DNA of 64,000 nucleotides from contig SRSI01000031.1 in NCBI GenBank assembly GCA_005656395.1, forward strand, positions 248,001 to 312,000, read 5' to 3'. Shown in pieces: positions 55,733-64,000 of the stretch. The position numbers and the translations under genes are program-made. Every line of letters begins with the position of its first letter. Position 1 is the first letter of the stretch. The notes under the pieces are model-generated. The model saw nothing but the letters and a program-made list of their open reading frames with translations, was not told the origin of the DNA and made no database searches. The stretch comes from Strongyloides papillosus. Taxonomy: Eukaryota > Nematoda > Chromadorea > Rhabditida > Strongyloididae.

Positions 55733-58700
55733 AAATTGTATGGTTATGTATATTTTGCGCAAAATATGTATTTATATTATTTATTTTTTACATAAAATTA
55801 TTTTATATCTGCTATACAATAATAATAGTAGAAATATTTTTCCTTCATTCCTCTCACCTTCTTTTAATTTTTGAACTTTTTATATATCCTTAAAAAATAA
55901 ATAAGGAAAAAATAAAATAAGAATTATTATAGCCTGTGATTGTAATAGATAACATGCTTTATGGATAAAACTATACAACTATGATATGAAAATTGTGCAA
56001 TTAATATTTTTTAAAGTGGTAAACAATAAATATATTTACACACTTATGTACTTTGGTCTGTGGTGTCAAACTTTCCAATATCTTTGATAGCATTTTTTAA
56101 AAGTAAAGAAAAATATATTATTGAGAGTTATTGTAAAATATTAAAATGAATAAACGTTAAAAAGACAGATTTAATATAAAAAGGTTATATAATAGGAGAA
56201 ATTTTTATAAAAATAAACATTACTTTTAATTCAAAGATCTAATATGTTATATTAAAGTTACACAAAAGAAAAAATATATATTATTATACTTCGACAAAAA
56301 GTGTATTGTTTAAAAAATACTTTTAAACAGTTATACATATGTTGTGTTGAAAAGAAAATAAATTTAAACTTTGAAAATATTGCGAAAATTGATAACCTCG
56401 TCTAGACAATCTCTCACTTTGATCTTATTATTTTTTTTGTCTCTCATTGTCTACTTTTTTCAATATATCCATCATTAAGAATAATGATTTAAAAATAGTC
56501 ATAAAATCAATGTTGGGAGGTATACAACCTACGTCACTAATATTAAAAATTCTTTAAACTATCCTAAATAGTATGATAAATATCTTTTCTTAAGTTGGTA
56601 GATATAAAAATTCTAAATTAGGAATTCACTATTTTAACAAACACTTATTTTGAAAGGACAAAATTTAGCTTTAATATTCTTTTATGAATAATAATGTAAA
56701 CAAAGAATGTTATCCGTACCATGAGTTGTTATGAAATAAAGAATAAATACATTTATTTTATTCTTGAAAACTTTCCAATACAACTTTTTTTTACATTAAC
56801 AAGAAGTTGTATTTATTTTTTGAATATCAAATAACAAACATATTTTGAAAATTCATTAAATGATCATTATCGACCATATAAAAACAATCTCCAAAATTTT
56901 ATAAATATATTTTTATTGAGATTGAAAAAAGGCCTGATTAAGATGTAAATCTCTTTTTAACAAATATTATAATGGTTAATCAAAACAAATGTTACTCATG
57001 TACGAGATAGTTATATACGAAATGTTTTATGGTGTATTATTGTATAATGCGAATGAGTATTAACATTTATTATAATAAATAAATAATTGTTTAAATAAAA
57101 ATTATTGGAAATTTTTTATTTGTATATTTTTTTGTCTACAAAAATGAAATTGTTTTTAAGAAACATATTAATATAAATATAATATTTGAGGTTACGAGAT
57201 GCTTATAATATTTTAAAAAGAGATGAGATCATGTGAGGATAGATAAATGTATTATTGTTCATTTTCCTAACTACAAAAAATGATGTAATCAAGAGAGAAA
57301 CTTGCGTAAAGATATTTTATTGAGGTGATTGTTGACATAACTGTCATAAGATAAATACTTGAAAAATAAATTTTTTGATAGTAAAGTTTGATTGACTTTT
57401 AGAAGCTTGATATGATAGTTAAAAAGAATTAATTCTAAGTTGTGCTACTTAGGGGTAAATATATTTTTATTTGAGAAAATTTTATAAGTGACTTAATGGC
57501 TAGAAGCCTAAAGAAATGTTTTATAAAAGGGCAAAAAATGGTTGAAAAAAGGCAAAAACAAGACATAACAAACAATGTTATTCATTACCATATCGTACTG
57601 CCCTTTTAGCACATGAATAGTAGACTTTGCTTTGATAAAAATGATAAACAACATTTATAACTACATATATGTGCATATATATAAAATAATAATAAATACA
57701 ACTAAGATATATAAAACTTTAAAATGAAAATTAAATTTTGTTTATTATAAACAATAATTTTTGTATCCAAACTTTTTTATCAAAAGACTTACTCCTCCGT
57801 TTTCAAATACAGAAAATATTTAAATATACAAATATATTTTTGTGTATTTAAATACATAAATGTATCTGTTTTAATTAAACTCCCAGTCTTTCGGTTATCC
57901 TTTATTTACTAAAAAAGAAAAAAAACTCCTCCTCTATATTTATCTTAGAAGATATATATTTTGAAACAAAAATAATGTCAAAAATATTATTTGTTAAGGC
58001 AAAGGTTATGTTGAGGAGAATGTTTTCTAATATATATGTATATATTTCAATATCAAGCTTACCTTTTTCACCAAAATAATCTTTTAAATAAAGTGCAAGT
58101 TGTAATTATAAGATTTAGAAAGCTATAATAACGTTAAACAAAATTAACAACACATATAACATTGTAAATTTTTGAACAAAAAAATGTTTTGTATAACAAA
58201 ACAGTTTAATAATGTTATTTTAATATATAATAAATCAACTTTGGAAAGATTTGATTATTATAAAATAATTAATATACTTGTTTATTAACTTTTTAGAATA
58301 GTTTATATCGAAAATATATAGGAAAAAGATAGAAAAAATATGATAATAAAGGAATAATTTATAAAATGATATGTTTGTAAAATATAAATTAACATTATTG
58401 TTTTGAAAAATAATAAATTTTCAATAACAATTGCAAAGAATTTTTTTAAGAAATTAATTATAATAAATCAGTTATTATCTTTGTAAGAATCGTTGTTTAT
58501 TGTCACTTTAACAGGTAAAATAAATAAAATCTTATCAATTTGATTAATATCAACATTTAAATTAATCAATCTTCAAACATAATTATCATAACCACCTAAA
58601 TTTTAAAAGTTAAACAATTTAATATTAAACTTTAGAATAATTTTGTATCAGTAATAGATTATAAAAATATTTTTTCTCATAATATGACTGATTTATCATA

Positions 58701-61700
58701 TTATATGATCATCATACAGACTCTTTATTGTTATGTGTATTTTGATTGCCTGATACTTAAAACTAAGTTTTAAAACTACTACAAGATATTATCATATTTA
58801 ATGGTTATATAAATGAATAATTAAATTGATACATAAAAAGTTTACAATAACAACTTATATGCATATAAATTTATGATAATTAAAAGCTACAAATAACTTG
58901 ATAAAAGTATAACATATAAATAGAACTAACAAGAAGACAGTTAAACTTTTCTTTTAATTTTATAGTTATAAATAAGCATAAAACGTATGTTTTCTAATAA
59001 AAATTATATCACTAGCCTTTTTCTTTCTCCCTTCAACTCACCTTCATGAAAAGGTGAGGAAATATATAAAATATTTATTTTGTTTTAATAACATATCAAA
59101 AACAAAATAATTAAAGACAAATTAAATAATTAAATTTTAAATAAAGAAGTTCTATATTATATGTGTGAACTTTTATGTTAGAGCACATTACATGATAATA
59201 ATTAAATGATAATAAAATTGAAAAAACAAATAATAATTATTTTAGATAATTATTTATTTTAGGAAAATGAAAGAAAATGTGTCGAAAAAAAGATTTTTTT
59301 TTGAAATAAAATTCTAAAAAAACTACATATAAGTGGTGTGAAAGATAGATAAACAAGAGTTAAAATGGAAGAATATATTTAAAAAAGAAATAAATTTAAG
59401 TTTAAAGATTTGAAAAAGAGCAAAAAAAGTGTATTTTTGAAAGAAGCATATTATTTTATTACTTTGTCTTTTAGAATATGTTTATCCAGAATATGTGAAC
59501 AATTTGATGTTATTATTTCTTCTAATAGTAAACACTTCCTTTTTATTTTCCATCTATAAAATGTGTATATATAAACATATATATATATATCATTGACAAA
59601 AGTTTTCATTTTAAGGTCTGCTCCAAGGATAAAAATCATAAAAAGGTTTGTGTAAGAAAGTGATTAGTAGTAAGTTGAAATGATGATTGTTTTAGTCTAT
59701 TATAAAGGAAGTAGCAAAAATGATGTGATCGAGAGGAGTATATATTAAAGTTTTTGTAAACAAAATAATAAATTATAATACTACTTTTTTAATAAATAAT
59801 AAGGTAATTCTCTTATCAAAATATCATTTCTACATTCTTTATTACAAGTATATTCATTTTTTTTATCAATAATATCGAGAAATTAGAATAAAATTACATT
59901 TATAAGAAATACATAGAAGTGAAGACAATTTATTTGCAAATTATATCATTTGTTGTATCAAGAATTTAATGAAAAAAGATAAAAATTTTATTGGAAAATA
60001 TTTTTTAATTTAATATATCTATCTATTTTTATTATAGAGGATATAAAAATTGATGTTTAAAAGAAATTATGACATAAAAATATAAAAGTGAAATTATAAT
60101 TCTAAAAATTATAATTATATAGTTATTTTTAACACTTTATTAGAATTTTTTTTTTGTTTGGGATTATTCAATCTTATCTTTATTACTTAAATCACTCCTT
60201 CATCTCTACCTATTATCTATTATTCCTTAAAAGTATAATATATCATAAGGCAAAGTATTATATTTACTGGAGTGATATTAATAAATAATATGCAAGTTCT
60301 TATCACTAACTTTTTGATTCATTGTATTGATATACAAATTTATAATGATCTATTTTGATAATAGAAAGTGTACTCTTATGACTATTGGCGCCGTAACACA
60401 TAATTATTACATTTGTAATCTAAAATATACAATTAGATGTACATATTTTTATGAAATAATATTACTGTTATTCTTGGAAACTTTTCCAAACAAGTACCGG
60501 ATGTTAAAAGAAAAGAAAAAGTAATAAAGTATCAATAGACTAATATAATCAAGTGATATCATATAATATATAAACTACAAACTTCCTCTTTATAACATCC
60601 ATCTCTCCATGATTAGTTACTTGGGATTATTTAAATTGAAGTATGTGATATGATGCAATAAAATAACATCACAAATACAAACATCACCTCATATTTTTCT
60701 AATAATAAAATTTTTTAAAAAAAAAAGAAGCAAAACATTTGTGATAAGAAAAGTATAAAGAATTCAACAAAAAACCAACTTAGACATTTTTTTATATTTT
60801 TGTTAAATTAATCCGATGTATTAAGAAAGTGATAAGATTATTGTACCTATAATATACCTATAAAAATAAGATTTAATATTAAAAAAAAGTAATAAAAAAG
60901 GGCAAATATTATTATCAAACAATAACATGACTATTATTAACATATCAAAACATTTTAAAGTCATTCTTTTAAATATTAACATAATATATATTTTACTTTA
61001 AAAATAATATAGTTAAAAAAGAAGTGATGGTAAAATGTTACATAATTATTAATACTTAAGAATATAACCTTGAAAAATTTTATCCAGAAATTTAATTAAA
61101 AGTAAAATGAAATACATAATACGTGTTTTCATTCTTGGATTGATACCTAAATTTGATGTATAGAAATTTCGATTTACAGAAACTAGAATTTTTATATTTG
61201 CATAACAAAATTTTTTGTATTATAAAATGTTAATAAACATGTTGTTCTTGAGACTCTACTACACATAAAATAATATAAATATCCTTTTTGTTTTTATTCT
61301 ACATTAATATGAAAACTTTTAAAAATGTTGTGATAATGAAAATGATATAAATTATTAAATAATGAAGAAAATATTGAAGAAAAAGTATATTTATTGTTAT
61401 CACTTTATAATATTGCTGATCCTACAAAATTATAGCATTTATCTTGTTATAAAATTTTAACAACAACAAACAAATTACACATATATAATATGAAATGCCA
61501 TTATATTACTATTCATCTAATTATAATTTTTTCTATTATTTCTATTATTATTCATCAGAATGATGATGATAAGCTTTATATTATTATTTCAATTCAATAT
61601 TTAATAGTGTAGGTTAAGAAGTAATGATGTGTATTGTGGTTATATATCATAAATGATAATAATAATATGCCATTGACATTTATAATGTACCTTCTTATAC

Positions 61701-64000
61701 ATATTACTATAATATTTAGGTTATTAAATTTTTAATTCGACTATTAACAATATTAATTTTTAGATTGTTGATCTTTAAAATGTTGTTATTATTAATATAA
61801 AAATTTTATAAATAATTATAGAATTATAAATTACTATCAAAAAGTAAAACAAAAATTATTAATTATATAATTAAAATTTATCAAGAAAAACAATATATTA
61901 TTCTACTACATCTAGTTTTTGATATTTGTTGGAAGGCTGTAAAATATGGCAAATGAGAAGTACGATAACAGTACTTTTGTTCTTAACATCGGAATGAATA
62001 ATAAAACCAATTCCTGTAAACATATTTATTATCCTATTCTATAATTAAAATATATCTGATATATTTGAGGGGTACAATGATGTGATAGAGAAAGAATAAA
62101 ATTATTCTTCATGGAACTTATTTACAAATTCATACTTATAGCTTCACAGGGGAAATACAACTTGTTTTCCAATGAATAAGTGAAATTTCTCTATTTAAAA
62201 TAGTGTATTTAAAAATATTTTTTAGGAAATTATACATTTAATAAAGACAAAAAGTATAATAATTAAAAATGTATTATAATTATTTGTCTATAAAACTATT
62301 TTTAAAATATTAAAGAATATATATTATACTTAAAACTACCAAAACAAAACAAAAATAAAAATTGAAGAAGAGGAAGAGAGTGAAAATATTCATACATATT
62401 TCAATTCTAATATCATAAAGTAAAAAAAGATACTTTTTTTTTAATTATTTTAAATTATGAATGTAAAAGTTTAAACAAATAAAAAATATTTAAAATAATA
62501 TTTCTTTATTTAACCTTAAAATAAAGTAGATTCTAAACATATTACAATACATACATATATTTAAGCAAGGTCAACACATTTACATTAACAAAAATATTAT
62601 TTTCAAGATTTTTTGATTTACTAGATATATTTTAAATTTAATATTTAATAAATTTTTATAATTCTCTCTCTCCCTATCATTTTATAACTCCATTTTATAA
62701 CTCTATTTTATAAGTTTCTTCAATATATTTTCTTTTTTCGATAACTTTTGAGTAACGATTCTTTAAAAAATTAGGAAAAAAACAACTTTTTATTATCGCA
62801 TACGTATATATTATAAATATAAATGGATTCTGGAGATAATATAATTGTTTTTAAAGTTTATAAATAGGAAAAGACAAAAATATGTATTGGCTTTTTCTGG
62901 GTGGAGATAGATTTATTTTTAAAATGATGTATGATGTGTTGCGCACATCAAAAAGTGATTCTAAAACAATAATCATTGTGTTAAAGGTTAAAAGGGGGAC
63001 AAAATTTCTACCATATAAACACATGCTTCATACATTTTTGCCTTCCTCCAACTGGCACCAGAAAAATAATATGATATTTGCGTACTACTATAATAACAAA
63101 TTTGAAGGAGAAGTATAATTTTTTACACCTAAGTACAATATTTATTGGTAAAAGACAATAAATATTTAAGGCTACCAAAAGTTTATTGTTGCGCAAGGCA
63201 TATTATTTTTTTTACTTTGATTAATCTTTTTTCTATAATTATTCCTAAATGAAAAAATTAGTCAACACATCGCATAAAAGTATAAACTTTTACGACTTCT
63301 ATTTGTTGTAAAATATTATTAAAAACAAAAGTGTATATATATTTTGAGTGCTTATGTACTATAAAAAAAGATAAAAAATATAAATATATAATAAAAAATG
63401 AGTTCTTATATAAAATGTGTGTAGAAAAATGTTGTATGTTTATATACTTGTCTGATCCTGTAACAATATAATTCAAAATAAAATATTCTCTTTAATGGTT
63501 ATATCATATGTATGTAGTGCCATCAATTACAAAACTATTAAAGTATAATAAAACGTTTAATGAGTTAATTGAGATTTTAATATTATACATGTATTTAACA
63601 TAATGAATAAATCAAAACTTAGATCTATAATAAGAGGAGAGAAATTTTCATAAAATCATAATTTATATTAATGTGTCATAAAATAACTAATATGAATTAT
63701 TCTTTTTTTTATAATTGCCTGGTAGTGGTAGGTACATAAATAATAGTGAAAAGTTACTTAGGATTAGTTGTTTTTGACGTCTTCTGGAAGAGTTTGATTT
63801 ATATTGTTGAAGGTGGTAGTATTAATAGTGAGGGTAAAATAAGTTGAATGATATATATGTTTATGAAACAGCTGAAAGCTTTTATGAGTCAATTTAGAAG
63901 TAATGAATATATATGATAAAATAAAATAGTATATTTTTGAAGGCCAATTGGCAACAAACATTTTAGATACAGATCAATTTTATAGTTTGTGCCTTATTTT

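Larger units (their letters stand above)
52585..56703. promoter_or_regulatory. cluster of ten FOXO/DAF-16-type GTAAACAA octamers
   Basis: Perfect octamers on either strand begin at 52585, 52981, 53778, 54009, 54532, 54980, 55230, 55505, 56019 and 56696, with one more at 59756. Three of them are the same 12-mer, GGTAAACAATAA (52980, 54979, 56018), all on the plus strand. GTAAACAA is the canonical DAF-16/FOXO binding element. The block lies 1.2-5.3 kb upstream of the IRS start. Function is inferred from motif density and the neighbouring gene. Confidence 0.5.
51412..64000. other. 12.6-kb gene-free region upstream of the IRS gene
   Basis: No convincing coding frame, RNA gene or transposon end was found. 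The longest frames (for example 62882-63118) lack splice or homology support. The part from 52.5 to 56.7 kb carries an unusual concentration of GTAAACAA octamers and repeats of TGACGTAGG, listed separately. The rest is AT-rich and featureless to the eye, with a short AT dinucleotide run near 59.58 kb. Confidence 0.55.

Noticed and set aside
60385..60392. TTGGCGCC, an E2F-like word
   Set aside because: A single occurrence with no nearby gene; rare in this composition but not interpretable alone.
62882..63118. 78-codon plus-strand frame in a slightly GC-richer patch
   Set aside because: No recognisable domain, acceptor or partner exon, and a competing minus-strand frame covers the same DNA. 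The short GATGTG-TTGCG-CACATC hairpin inside is too small to support an RNA gene.
1..64000. tRNA, rRNA, SL RNA genes, CRISPR arrays or bacterial-type operons
   Set aside because: I scanned by eye for tRNA T-arm words, spliced-leader sequence and regular repeats and found none. A tRNA or snRNA scan by program would be decisive.

Overview
The window reads as a piece of a very AT-rich nematode genome, most likely Strongyloides or a close clade IV relative. The reasons are: protein-coding genes with tiny (about 40-60 bp) GT-AG introns; start codons lying a few bases after a T-rich AG acceptor, as expected for spliced-leader trans-splicing; a nematode cuticle collagen; and homologues of C. elegans genes (reticulon, insulin receptor substrate, torsin, glucosidase I) embedded in long gene-free AT deserts. 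Coding DNA stands out as the GC-richer part. All exon models were built by hand from open frames, splice dinucleotides and phase continuity, so coordinates are predictions.

Layout. 1-5.5 kb is desert. 5.5-6.6 kb holds a secreted, probably GPI-anchored Ly6/uPAR-type protein (+). 9.8-18.7 kb is a large reticulon gene (+) with a long acidic N-terminal part, several symmetric small exons and an alternative internal first exon. 19.4-20.0 kb is a CYTH-domain protein (+), facing LAMTOR3 (-, 20.1-20.5 kb) and Pellino (-, 20.9-22.4 kb; one frameshift in a 7-base homopolymer). 22.4-28.6 kb is desert. 28.6-31.1 kb is ER glucosidase I (+), tail to tail with a torsin AAA+ ATPase (-, 31.2-32.3 kb). A 956-bp inverted-repeat element with TA target duplication sits at 32.5-33.5 kb. 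A same-strand run follows: GID8 (34.3-35.2), NELF-B (35.5-37.4), class 3 aldehyde dehydrogenase (37.6-39.0) and cuticle collagen (39.4-40.4). The minus strand then carries an SECp43-type two-RRM protein (40.5-41.7), a broken saposin-like gene (42.6-42.9), a one-pass membrane protein (43.8-44.4), a KCTD-type BTB protein (45.0-45.7), a micro membrane protein (46.3-46.5) and an insulin receptor substrate homologue (47.9-51.4). From 51.4 kb to the end there is no convincing gene.

Functional themes. Several genes touch ER and secretory biology (reticulon, glucosidase I, torsin) and nutrient or insulin signalling (LAMTOR3 in the Ragulator complex, GID8 in the CTLH ubiquitin ligase, the IRS homologue). 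The most striking non-coding observation is a dense cluster of perfect GTAAACAA (FOXO/DAF-16-type) octamers, ten within about 4.1 kb, in the empty DNA upstream of the IRS gene, together with repeated TGACGTAGG motifs. This suggests a FOXO-responsive regulatory region feeding back on insulin signalling; it is an inference that needs testing. The second notable point is a convincing NELF-B in a nematode, because C. elegans is reported to lack NELF.
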